DNA of 64,000 bases, taken from NCBI RefSeq assembly GCF_005870025.1, contig NZ_VATA01000003.1, positions 62,001-126,000 on the forward strand, read 5' to 3'. The translations under genes were made by a program, and so were the position numbers. This document shows, one piece after another, positions 39,234-49,924 of the stretch (positions are counted from its first letter, which is position 1; every line of letters starts with the position of its first letter). Under the pieces are notes generated by a model. The model did not search any database, had not been told where the DNA came from, and saw only the letters and a program-made list of their open reading frames with translations. This DNA is from Poseidonocella sp. HB161398. GTDB lineage: Bacteria > Pseudomonadota > Alphaproteobacteria > Rhodobacterales > Rhodobacteraceae.

Positions 39234-40204
39234 GCGAAGTCCCCCAATGGTCTGCGAATATTTACGTCAGCCTTAACGGCGGAGCGCAAGGGCTTGCGTG
39301 GCGACAGAGGCGGAAATTCCGGGCATGTGCCCGTCTGGCGGGCACATGCGGTCCCGGCGGCGGACCCGTCCCGGAGGTCTCCGGCGCGGCTTCCGCAGCG
39401 GAAGGGCGGGCGGGCGCCGCAAGTCCGCCGGCGATCGACGGCAGGGCGGCATCGGCCGCGGCGTCGCAGATCGGTCCGGTCCGCAGGCAAGCCCCGCGGT
39501 TCAAGCCGGAACGACAGGCGCTCCCTTCCCGGGGCGCCCGCCATTGGAGACGGTCAGAGCCTAGCAGGATGCTGAAAAAGTCCCTTCGGCCGTGGAGATT
39601 GGCAGTAGAACTGGGAAAATGGTCCTGAGGGCGGCCCGATCTGCGTAAATCAGGGAGCGGCCCTGACCATCTCCGGAACGATTTCCTCTACGACGACATG
39701 CTGAAATCCATCTTCAGCATCCTGCTAGGACGCCTTGCCCCCGGCATGCAGCAGAGCCGCGCTGGCCTGCACCCTCAGGCAGATCGCGCAAATCTTGTTG
39801 GCCAGGAAAGGGATGCCGGGAGTCCCGAAGGCGCCCGGCGCCGCATCGGCCCGGCGAGGGGCGCGGAGGAAACGGAGCTCCGGTCGCGCGCGTCCTCTGC
39901 CGAACCGGCAGGGTGCCCGTCCTGCAAATGACGCCGACTGCCCTGCATCTGTCCCGGAGCGTCAGGACGTGTCTTCGAGAGTAGGGGGCCTGACGTCGGG
40001 ACGGCCGCGCATCACGCCGCTCCGGCTGCCGCTGCGGAACCCGGCCTGCAGGCCCGCCGCGTGGCGCGCGAGGGCAAATGGGAAAGACAGTCCGGCCAGC
40101 GCGTCCTCATGGAAGAGTCGCGAGAATGGGCGTTGCATCCGGACCGCGGGCCTCGCCGCCGGGCGCTGGCCGGATTGCTGTTCGCTGCCCCTGGGGGCAG
40201 GGCC
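39234..40204. other. gene-free stretch containing a MITE
   Basis: No convincing gene on either strand. The segment 39561-39728 is a mobile-element remnant described separately. The flanks (39234-39560 and 39729-40204) show only Arg/Pro-rich open frames; 39234-39300 probably carries the promoter of the minus-strand transporter operon. Confidence 0.6.
39561..39728. mobile_element. 168-bp MITE-like element with 16-bp terminal inverted repeats
   Basis: The ends are perfect inverted repeats CTAGCAGGATGCTGAA (39561-39576) and TTCAGCATCCTGCTAG (39713-39728). The outermost CTAG may instead be a 4-bp palindromic target duplication flanking 12-bp repeats. The ends (CAGGATGCTGAAAAAG) resemble those of IS1182/IS5-type elements as I recall them. 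There is no transposase; the inside contains an imperfect palindrome around 39625-39672. It is a non-autonomous derivative or a terminally deleted IS. Confidence 0.75.
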
Positions 40205-40654
40205 TCAGAGGCGGCGTTCGACCCTCTGGCGGGCCAGCGCGCTGTCGCGGTCGTTCACGCCGAGGAAATTCGCCACCATCCGCAGGAGCGAATCCTCCTC
40301 GTCGTCGCGGGCGCCATCGGCCAGAACGACTTCCCAGAGCTGCTCCATCACCGACTGGCGGTCCTCGTAGGCGACCGCGTCCTTGATCGCGCGGGTGAAG
40401 CGCACCGTGTCGGGGGCCTGCGATTCCAGCTCCTCGGCGTCGCGGCGCAGCTTGGCGGCCTCGAACGGGCCGATGCCGTATTGCCTTGCCAGCACCTTGT
40501 CGATGCGGGCGATCTCCACCTCGGCATAGTCGCCGTCGGACCGGGCCACGCGCACAAGCAGCGCGGCCAGCGCCAGGCGGGCATCGGGTTCCGGCAGGCG
40601 CGTCGGCGCCGGATCGAGCAGGGTCTTGAGCAAATCTCCGAACATGACCTGCAT
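40205..40654 (-). CDS. TerB-family protein
   Basis: A 149-residue cytoplasmic all-helical protein of the TerB (tellurite-resistance-like) superfamily. The repeated acidic helices are clear: ALAALLVRVARSDGDYAEVE near residue 30 and EQLWEVVLADGARDDEEDSL near 105, where the conserved acidic residues probably bind metal. Single-domain TerB proteins are common in alphaproteobacteria with no proven role; there is no ter gene cluster here. Start is ATG 40654 or ATG 40645. Confidence 0.82.
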   Translation of the reverse strand: MQVMFGDLLKTLLDPAPTRLPEPDARLALAALLVRVARSDGDYAEVEIARIDKVLARQYGIGPFEAAKLRRDAEELESQAPDTVRFTRAIKDAVAYEDRQSVMEQLWEVVLADGARDDEEDSLLRMVANFLGVNDRDSALARQRVERRL

Positions 40655-40704
40655 TTAGGCCGAGTTCCGCGCCGCGCCAAGACACTTTTCGGCGACAGGG
40701 CGGC

Positions 40705-41424
40705 TCAGGCCGCGGCGGCGCGGCGCAGGAGCCGCTCCATCTGCGCGCCACCGGGGGCGCCGATTACCAGCGTCCGGCCGATCGCGAGGGTGGGGGTGCC
40801 TGGGATCGCGAAGAGCCGCGCCAGCCCGCGCGCCCGGTCGAGCGCGGCCTCTACCTCCGGTCCCTCCATCTGGGCGGCCATCTGCGCGGCATCGATCCCG
40901 GCCGCGGCGGCGAAGTCGCGCAGATAGGCGGGCGAGGGGCGGAAGCGGCTCTGCATCAGCCGCTCGTGCACCTCCAGATAGGCGCCCTGCAGCCCGGCGG
41001 CCAGCGCGGCGCGGGCGGCGCTCTCGCTGGTCGGGCCGAGAAGCGGCAGCTCGTGCCAGGCGACCGTGACGCGTTCCGTCCGGTTCCGCGCCCAGTCGAG
41101 GAGCTGCGGGCTGATCTGGCGGCAATTGGGGCAGTTCACGTCGGTGAAGACCGCGACCGGCACGGTGCCGGGCCGGACCGGCCCGAAGAGCGCGGCCTCG
41201 AGGTCCTGCCGCAGCCCGGGCGCGGCATGGCCGGCCGTGCCGCCGATCCCGGCGAGGGCGGGGGGCAGGCTGATCTCGCCAAGCTCGATGCGGGCGAAGC
41301 CGGGCAGACCGGGCACCGGCGCGGCCGCGGGCAGCGGCGCGGCAAAGCGCAGGAGCCGCGGCAGCCCCAGCACGAAAGCCGCGGCACCGCCGGCGATCAG
41401 AAGGGAACGTCGCGTCACGGCCAT
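40705..41424 (-). CDS. DsbA-family thiol oxidoreductase
   Basis: A 239-residue thioredoxin-fold protein. An N-terminal twin-arginine-like signal (TRRSLLIAGGAAAFVLGL) exports it. Active site VFTDVNCPNCRQI (CPNC) near residue 105 and the cis-proline loop FAIPGTPTLAIG near 205. It probably makes, isomerises or reduces disulfides in the periplasm; CPNC differs from the CPHC of DsbA. ATG 41424 has AGGACGGGG just upstream, making it a better start than ATG 41439. It lies about 50 bases upstream of the TerB gene. Confidence 0.85.
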   Translation of the reverse strand: MAVTRRSLLIAGGAAAFVLGLPRLLRFAAPLPAAAPVPGLPGFARIELGEISLPPALAGIGGTAGHAAPGLRQDLEAALFGPVRPGTVPVAVFTDVNCPNCRQISPQLLDWARNRTERVTVAWHELPLLGPTSESAARAALAAGLQGAYLEVHERLMQSRFRPSPAYLRDFAAAAGIDAAQMAAQMEGPEVEAALDRARGLARLFAIPGTPTLAIGRTLVIGAPGGAQMERLLRRAAAA

Positions 41425-41553
41425 GCCCCGTCCTGCCATGCGCGCGTCGGGAATGCCATGCTTGCCAGCCGCCCGCCCGCGGGCGTATTCCCTAGAGTAA
41501 ATTTCTGATTAAGCTTTGATCAAGCGATGTTCCGGTCATTCGGGAGGAGTGGC

Positions 41554-42852
41554 ATGCAGATTCTCGAAGGGGCGCTGGCCTTTTCCGTCGTGATGATCAT
41601 CCTGGCGACCATCGTCAGCGGGCTGACCGAGGCCTGGCTGCGCAGCCGCCGGACCCGGCAGGCCTTCCTGGCGCTGGCGCTGGCGCGGATGATCCGGGAC
41701 GTGGCGGCGGGCGCGGTGCCGCGGCTGGCGGTGGCGAAACGCGGCGAGCGGGACAGCTGGATCCCCTATCTGGTCGACGAGCTGACCTTCAATCCGGTCT
41801 ACGGCTCGCTGGACGAGCTGCGCCGCGCGAAGGGCGGGCTGGCGCGGATCGGGCAATGGTTCGCCGACCTCCTGCCGGTCAGCCATTACGCGATCCTGCT
41901 CGACAGCCAGCCGGCCGCGGCGCCGTCGGCCGATGACGCCAAGCTGAGGCTGCGCAACGCGATGCGCGTGGACACGCTGAGCCCGCGCGGCTTCGCCGAA
42001 CGCTTCGCGCGGCTCGACGCCTATGGCAGCCAGCTCGCCACGGCCGCGCAATGGGAGGTCCTGGTGGAGACCTATGCCCGCTACCGGCTGCTCAGCCAGG
42101 AGCGCTACCGCAAGAAGGCGCAGGCGGTCTCGATCCTGCTGGCCTTCCTGGTCGCGCTGGTTTTCAACATCGATGCCGGGCGGATCTTCGTTCATGTGAT
42201 GACGGATCGCAGCGCCCGCGAGGCGCTGATCGGCGCCTCGCCGGACATCCTGGCGAGCCTTGCCGAGAAGGAGGCCGCGCTGGCCGCCGCGCGGGATGGC
42301 GGCGCGCCCGAGGCCGAGATCCGCCAGGCAGAGACCGACCTGGCGGAGCTGCGCCGGGCGGTGGACGAGAATTTCCGGCTGCTGACCGAAGAGGCCGGGC
42401 TGCCGATCGGCTTCACCTACTATCCGCATTGCCTGATCGCGCCGGAGATCAACATGATCCAGCAGCAGATCTCGGTGGATGGCGGCGCCGCGGGCCCGCC
42501 GGACCTGTCCTGCGCCCCGGGAGAGCTGCGCGAGCCCTGGTGGTCGGGCCTGCCGATCTGGTTCGTCAATGTGGCGATCTCGGGCTTCCTGATCGGGCTG
42601 GGCGGGCCGTTCTGGTACAAGGTGTTCAGCGGCCTGTCGCAGCTGACCCAGGTGCTGAAGAGGGCCGGCGGCGGCCAGAGCTCCGGATCGGAGACCTATA
42701 CCGATCTTGCCCGGGGCGAGGACGAGAAGCCGAAACCCTCGGACGAGATCGAGGCGGCGGTGAAGGCGGCCTGCGCGATCCGCGGCATTTTCCGGCCGGA
42801 GCCCGCCGCGGCGGCGCCGGCTGCGGCCCCCGGCGACCTGGGGCAAGCCTGA
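41554..42852 (+). CDS. hypothetical three-helix membrane protein
   Basis: A 432-residue protein I cannot assign. Helices at about residues 3-27 (GALAFSVVMIILATIVSGL), 187-212 (AVSILLAFLVALVFNIDAGR) and 332-354 (LPIWFVNVAISGFLIGLGGPF). Residues 30-185 form a basic, probably cytoplasmic domain; 235-290 is predicted coiled coil (EKEAALAAARDGGAPEAEIR); the tail is charged and Pro/Ala-rich. The LGxPFW-type helix followed by a short basic stretch occurs in other uncharacterised bacterial membrane proteins, as I recall. Start chosen at ATG 41554 because GGGAGGAG lies just upstream; 41527 is an alternative. Confidence 0.7.
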   Translation: MQILEGALAFSVVMIILATIVSGLTEAWLRSRRTRQAFLALALARMIRDVAAGAVPRLAVAKRGERDSWIPYLVDELTFNPVYGSLDELRRAKGGLARIGQWFADLLPVSHYAILLDSQPAAAPSADDAKLRLRNAMRVDTLSPRGFAERFARLDAYGSQLATAAQWEVLVETYARYRLLSQERYRKKAQAVSILLAFLVALVFNIDAGRIFVHVMTDRSAREALIGASPDILASLAEKEAALAAARDGGAPEAEIRQAETDLAELRRAVDENFRLLTEEAGLPIGFTYYPHCLIAPEINMIQQQISVDGGAAGPPDLSCAPGELREPWWSGLPIWFVNVAISGFLIGLGGPFWYKVFSGLSQLTQVLKRAGGGQSSGSETYTDLARGEDEKPKPSDEIEAAVKAACAIRGIFRPEPAAAAPAAAPGDLGQA

Positions 42853-43860
42853 CGCCGCGCGGTGGCCCCGGCTCGTCCGCTTCGGGCGTCGGCTGCGGGT
42901 GTGGATATGTACGGCGGTTTCGCTGTCCCCTGCGCTGGTCTTCCTGCAGGCCATGCGCCAGCAGGATCGGCGTTCCGAGGGGGTGTGTCTCGATTTCGTG
43001 GATGTTGCTCCGGTCAAGGACCTCTCTGCCCGCCAGCGCTGCACGGCGCCTTCCGCGACGCGACTGGCGGCGCAGTCTCTGGGGCGGCTTCCTGCAAGAG
43101 ATCGATGCGCTCGACGGCTGCACCGAGGAGCAGGATCCCGACGGCGGCGCAGTGAAGCTTCAACGCGAGATGGTCCCGCGCGACGGCGCATGACGGTCCT
43201 CGGGACTGAGTGCCGGTGCGGGCAATGCCCGGGCGGGGCGACTGCAATGGCCGGACCTCTCCCGGCGGGCGGGACTGCGCAGGCAATACGGCGATCCCGC
43301 TGACCGCGGTCAGCGACGGGGCCGAGCTGCGGCGGCGGAGTTGCGCGTCAGAGCCAGATGGTGCGGCGCGCGGGCGCGCGTTGGACCGTCGCGGCTGGAG
43401 AGGCCCGCGCGGGGCCCTGCAGAAGCGGAGCTTATCCCGGCGGGCGGGGCCGCTCCGGCCATTGAGCGACTTCGCCGAGTGCGGGCGCCGCCGGGGAGAG
43501 GGGAGATCGCGGTGCTGCAGCGCTGCCCTGTCATCGCCCGGATTCGGACGGGGGCGGCCGCGCTTCCCGCGGAGCCGCAAACGGTGCGGAACTGGCCGGA
43601 TGCCGGAGGTCGTGTCCTGGCGCCGTTCTAGCCCCGATGATCGCAAGCGGAGGCGACCGGGCCGCTGGTCTCTCTCCAGATCATGGGGACTTGGAGGATT
43701 TTCGCCGTCTGGCAGGGCGACCGGACCGGCATGTGCGATCATGCGGGCGGCCTGCCGGTTGCCCGGCCGCAGGCGGAGCGGCCGGATCGCATTTGCCGCG
43801 AAGGCCAGGGACCGGCTGCCGGGCCTGTGCCGCGGGCCTGTCCCCGGGAAACGGCGCTGC
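42853..43860. other. 1-kb gene-free stretch
   Basis: Open frames exist on both strands, but all are compositionally skewed (Arg, Pro, Gly, Ala) and none has a recognisable domain, good start or coherent codon pattern. No repeat or mobile end was spotted. It could be a decayed gene or long untranslated sequence downstream of pyrG. Confidence 0.5.
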
Positions 43861-46024
<2,164 letters not shown>

Positions 46025-46127
46025 GCGTGGGACCTGGTGTTCGGATCGCGGCCTAACTAGTGCCCGCGGCCCCGGGACGCAACCCTTTGCATCGCGAACT
46101 CCGCAGACAAGCCCGCCGGGGGCGCGT

Positions 46128-46616
46128 TCAGGCCCCCAGCGCCTGCGCGTGATAGGGGTGGCGCTGGCGGCAGAGATCCAGGTTCGCCCGGACATAGGCA
46201 TAGAAGGGATCCTGCGCGGCGTCGCTGATCTCGTCGCTGACCGCGCGGGCGCGGGCGGGATCGGGGGCGGAGGCGATCATCGTCGAGACGGCCTTCTGCA
46301 TGCCCGCCTGGCCGGACTGGAACCCGTCAGGATCGTTCAGCGCGCGTCCCGTGGCCAGCACCACCGCGCAGGCGCCGTAATCCTCCGAGCTCAGCGCCGG
46401 ATAGGTCAGCAGCGGCGGCACGCCGGTCGCCGCGGCCGCGGCAGGGACGGGGGCGGCGCCCTGGGACAGGGGCGCGGCGGTCACCGGCTGGGCGATCGAG
46501 ACCGTGCCCGGCGCCAGGTCGGGCCCGGCCAGGTGCTCGGGCATGTTGCAGGCCGGCAGGAGGAGGAAGACGAGCGGCAGGGCGCGGCGTGCGGGGCGCA
46601 GGAGGGCGGCGGTCAT
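46128..46616 (-). CDS. hypothetical lipoprotein
   Basis: A 162-residue protein with a lipoprotein signal peptide (ALPLVFLLLPACNMPEH; the Cys at about residue 23 is the lipidation site). Then a Pro/Ala-rich linker and a small globular part (YGACAVVLATGRALNDPDGF, DPFYAYVRANLDLCRQRHPY) with two further cysteines. The family is not recognised. Divergent from purA; expected in the inner leaflet of the outer membrane or at the inner membrane. Confidence 0.68.
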   Translation of the reverse strand: MTAALLRPARRALPLVFLLLPACNMPEHLAGPDLAPGTVSIAQPVTAAPLSQGAAPVPAAAAATGVPPLLTYPALSSEDYGACAVVLATGRALNDPDGFQSGQAGMQKAVSTMIASAPDPARARAVSDEISDAAQDPFYAYVRANLDLCRQRHPYHAQALGA

Positions 46617-46805
46617 GGCGATTCCCCGGAAAAGGCAATTGAGGCAGATTTTCCGCCCCTTCCCATGTCCCGGCGGCCCGGGCAAGGCGCCGGGGGGCGG
46701 CTGCGGTCCGGAAACTTCGCCAACCGGGCCGGCTGCCGATAGTTTTTGCGGTTTCGTCCCGCGCGGGCATTGGCTATTCACGCCGCGGACTGAATGGAGA
46801 GAACC

Positions 46806-48101
46806 ATGGCCAATGTCGTCGTCGTCGGTGCCCAGTGGGGCGATGAGGGTAAGGGGAAGATCGTTGACTGGCTCTCCGAGCGGGCCGACGTCATCGCGCG
46901 ATTCCAGGGGGGCCACAATGCCGGCCACACGCTGGTCATCGGCAACCAGGTCTACAAGCTGAACGCGCTGCCCTCGGGCGTGGTGCGCGGCGGCAAGCTT
47001 TCCGTCATCGGCAACGGCGTCGTGCTCGACCCCTGGCACCTGGTGACCGAGATCGCCAAGATCCGCGAGCAGGGCGTCGACATCTCCCCCGAGACGCTGA
47101 TGATCGCCGAGAACACCCCGCTGATCCTGCCCTTCCATGGCGAGCTGGACCGCGCGCGCGAGGAAGCGGCGTCGAAGGGCACCAAGATCGGCACGACCGG
47201 CCGCGGCATCGGCCCGGCCTACGAGGACAAGGTCGGCCGCCGCTGCGTGCGCGTCGCGGATCTGGCCGACGAGGCGACGCTGATCGCCCGGGTCGACCGC
47301 GCGCTGCAGCATCATGACCCGCTGCGCAAGGGCCTCGGCATCGAGCCGATCGACCGCCTGGCGCTGATCGAGAAGCTGAAGGAGATCGCGCCGCAGATCC
47401 TCCCCTATGCCGCGCCGGTCTGGAAAGTGCTGACCGAGAAGCGCAAGGCGGGCAAGCGCATCCTGTTCGAAGGCGCCCAGGGCGCGCTGCTGGACATCGA
47501 TTTCGGCACCTATCCCTTCGTGACGTCGTCGAACGTGATCGCGGGCCAGGCGGCCACCGGCGTCGGCCTCGGCCCGGGCGCGATCGACTACGTGCTGGGG
47601 ATCGTGAAGGCCTACACCACCCGCGTGGGCGAGGGCCCGTTCCCGACCGAGCTCGAGGACGAGACCGGCAACCGCCTGGGCACGCGCGGCCATGAATTCG
47701 GCACCGTCACCGGGCGCAAGCGCCGCTGCGGCTGGTTCGACGCCGCGCTGGTGCGCCAGACCTGCGCCACCTCGGGCGTCACCGGCATCGCGCTGACCAA
47801 GCTCGACGTGCTCGACGGCTTCGACACGCTGAAGATCTGCGTCGGCTACGAGCTGGACGGCGAGACCCTCGACTACCTGCCGACCGCGGCCGAGGCGCAG
47901 GCGCGCTGCACGCCGGTCTACGAAGAGCTCGAGGGCTGGAAGGAAAGCACCGAGGGCGCGCGCTCCTGGGCCGACCTGCCGGGGGCCGCGATCAAGTATG
48001 TCCGCCGCATCGAAGAGCTGATCGACTGCCCGGTCGCGCTGCTCTCGACCTCGCCCGAGCGCGACGACACGATCCTGGTCACCGACCCCTTCGCCGACTG
48101 A
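46806..48101 (+). CDS. purA: adenylosuccinate synthetase
   Basis: A 431-residue enzyme that joins aspartate to IMP using GTP, the first committed step to [23 protein letters not shown] holds the P-loop and catalytic Asp; [12 protein letters not shown] has the catalytic His; then [53 protein letters not shown] and [11 protein letters not shown]. Start at 46806, not the in-frame ATG 46794, gives the standard N-terminus with GGAGAG upstream. Confidence 0.97.
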   Translation: MANVVVVGAQWGDEGKGKIVDWLSERADVIARFQGGHNAGHTLVIGNQVYKLNALPSGVVRGGKLSVIGNGVVLDPWHLVTEIAKIREQGVDISPETLMIAENTPLILPFHGELDRAREEAASKGTKIGTTGRGIGPAYEDKVGRRCVRVADLADEATLIARVDRALQHHDPLRKGLGIEPIDRLALIEKLKEIAPQILPYAAPVWKVLTEKRKAGKRILFEGAQGALLDIDFGTYPFVTSSNVIAGQAATGVGLGPGAIDYVLGIVKAYTTRVGEGPFPTELEDETGNRLGTRGHEFGTVTGRKRRCGWFDAALVRQTCATSGVTGIALTKLDVLDGFDTLKICVGYELDGETLDYLPTAAEAQARCTPVYEELEGWKESTEGARSWADLPGAAIKYVRRIEELIDCPVALLSTSPERDDTILVTDPFAD

Positions 48102-48163
48102 TCGGCACTGGACTCCGCCGCGCGATGGCCTAGCCTCGGGCGGCGGAACAAGGGAGGACCCCG

Positions 48164-48388
48164 ATGGCGCTTTCCTACAAGGCCCGGCGGCGCTGGTCGC
48201 TGGTCGTGCTGCTCCTGGGGCTGCCGGCCTATATCGTCGTGGCGGTCAGCATCGTCGCGCTGTTCGACCGGCCCTCGATCTGGCTGGAGCTCGGCATCTA
48301 TGTCGGGCTGGGCCTGGCCTGGGCGCTGCCCTTGCGCCGGGTGTTCCGCGGGGTCGGGCAGGCCGATCCGGAGACCGGGCGCGAGTGA
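48164..48388 (+). CDS. DUF2842 small membrane protein
   Basis: A 74-residue protein with a basic start (MALSYKARRRWSL) and two helices, about residues 12-33 (LVVLLLGLPAYIVVAVSIVA) and 41-57 (LELGIYVGLGLAWALPL). The YKxRRRWxLxxLLxGLPxY pattern and the position after purA identify the DUF2842 family of alphaproteobacteria. Function unknown. RBS GGGAGGA. Its stop overlaps the GTG start of the next gene. Confidence 0.85.
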   Translation: MALSYKARRRWSLVVLLLGLPAYIVVAVSIVALFDRPSIWLELGIYVGLGLAWALPLRRVFRGVGQADPETGRE

Positions 48389-49056
48389 GCGGCGCGCTGA
48401 TCCGCAGCGGTTCGGCCGTCACCCTGGTCGGCGGCGGCCCGGTGGAACCGGAGGAGATCGCCGCCGCGCTGGCGCTGGCGCCCGTGCTGGTCGCGGCCGA
48501 TGGCGGGGCAGGGGCCGCGCTCGAGGCCGGGCACATGCCGCTTGCCGTGATCGGCGATTTCGATTCGCTCGATGCCGGGGCGATGGCGGCGATCCCGCCC
48601 GAGCGGCTGCACCGCGTCGCCGAGCAGGACAGCACCGATTTCCACAAGTGCCTGGCGCGGATCGAGGCGCCGCTGATCCTCGCCGTGGGATTCGCCGGCG
48701 GGCGGATGGACCACCTTCTGGCGGTGTTCAACGTCATGGCGCGGCTGCCGAAGCGGCGCGCGCTGGTGCTCGGCCCCGAGGATGCCTGCCTGCTGGCGCC
48801 GCCGCGGCTGGCGCTGGATCTCGACCCCGGAACGGCGGTCAGCCTCTTTCCCATGGGCCCGGTCACCGCGCAGAGCCGCGGGCTGAAATGGCCGGTCGAC
48901 GGGCTCGCCTTCTCCCCTGACGGGCAGAGCGGCACCTCCAACCGCGCCGAGGGCCATGTGCTGATCGAGGCGCATGCGCCGAAGCTCCTGCTGATGCTGC
49001 CGCGCACGGCACTTCCGCGGCTGCTCGACGGGCTCGAGGACGCACCCGGCTGGTAA
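48385..49056 (+). CDS. thiN: thiamine pyrophosphokinase
   Basis: A 223-residue enzyme transferring pyrophosphate from ATP to thiamine, giving TPP directly. Blocks: LVAADGGAGAALEAG, MPLAVIGDFDSLD (metal-binding Asp), AEQDSTDFHKCLARI, GFAGGRMDHLLAVFNVM, and a C-terminal barrel with SNRAEGHVLIEA. It starts at GTG 48385, overlapping the DUF2842 stop, so translation is coupled. No TPP riboswitch was seen, consistent with the kinase not being controlled through thiamine synthesis genes. Confidence 0.9.
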   Translation: MSGALIRSGSAVTLVGGGPVEPEEIAAALALAPVLVAADGGAGAALEAGHMPLAVIGDFDSLDAGAMAAIPPERLHRVAEQDSTDFHKCLARIEAPLILAVGFAGGRMDHLLAVFNVMARLPKRRALVLGPEDACLLAPPRLALDLDPGTAVSLFPMGPVTAQSRGLKWPVDGLAFSPDGQSGTSNRAEGHVLIEAHAPKLLLMLPRTALPRLLDGLEDAPGW

Positions 49057-49123
49057 CGGGCGATTGGGGGTCGCGGCAGGCGCCTGCATTCCCTATATCC
49101 TTTGTCAGGAAAGAGGATCGACG

Positions 49124-49900
49124 ATGTCTGACACGCTGTCTCCGGCAGATGCCGGGAAATTCGCGGCCGCCATGGCCTCCGTTGCCGAGATCGAGGACGG
49201 GATGACCGTCGGGCTCGGCACCGGCTCCACCGCGGCCTGGATGGTCCGGGCGCTGGCCAAGCGGGCGAAGGACGAGGGGTTGCGGCTCACCTGCGTGCCG
49301 ACCTCCGAGCGCACCGCCGGGCTGGCCCGCGCGCTGGGTCTGACGGTCGTGTCCCTCGACGATGTCGACCGCATCGACATCACCATCGACGGCGCCGACG
49401 AATTCGACGGCCACATGCGGCTGATCAAGGGCGGCGGCGCGGCGCATCTGCGCGAGAAGCTGGTCGCCGCGGCCTCGGACCGGATGATCGTCATCACCGA
49501 CCCCTCGAAGGATGTCGAGACGCTGGGCGCCTTCCCGCTGCCGATCGAGGTGATCCCCTTCGGCTGGAAGGGCACCGTGCAGCGCATCCAGGACGTCCTG
49601 GCCGCCTCCGAGGTGGACGGCCGCGAGACTGCCCTGCGGATGAAGGACGGCGCGCCGGTCCTGACCGACCAGGGCAACTACGTCATCGACGCGCATCTCA
49701 AGCGCATCGCCGATCCGGAATCGCTGTCCATGGCGCTGGCGGACATCCCCGGCGTGGTCGAGCACGGGCTCTTCATCGGGCTCTGCGACACGGTCATCAT
49801 CGGCCATCCCGACGGCAAGCACGAAACCCGCATGCATGACACGGCGCCCGCCTGGGGCGATGTCATCATGGAACTGGCGGCCCTCCTCCCCACCGCCTGA
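49124..49900 (+). CDS. rpiA: ribose-5-phosphate isomerase A
   Basis: A 258-residue isomerase interconverting ribose-5-phosphate and ribulose-5-phosphate. GMTVGLGTGSTAAWMVRAL (phosphate loop), ITIDGADEFDGHMRLIKGGG (catalytic Asp), AAHLREKLVAAASDRMIVIT (catalytic Glu). ATG 49124 has AGGAAAGAGG 8 bases upstream. Somewhat longer than the E. coli enzyme, as usual in this group. Followed by gor after 24 bases. Confidence 0.96.
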   Translation: MSDTLSPADAGKFAAAMASVAEIEDGMTVGLGTGSTAAWMVRALAKRAKDEGLRLTCVPTSERTAGLARALGLTVVSLDDVDRIDITIDGADEFDGHMRLIKGGGAAHLREKLVAAASDRMIVITDPSKDVETLGAFPLPIEVIPFGWKGTVQRIQDVLAASEVDGRETALRMKDGAPVLTDQGNYVIDAHLKRIADPESLSMALADIPGVVEHGLFIGLCDTVIIGHPDGKHETRMHDTAPAWGDVIMELAALLPTA

Positions 49901-49924
49901 CTGAGTTAGCGAAGGACATCTCCC

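Noticed and set aside
48102-48384. TPP riboswitch for the thiamine pyrophosphokinase gene
   Set aside because: The gene is translationally coupled to DUF2842 and no thi-box sequence is visible upstream of either gene.
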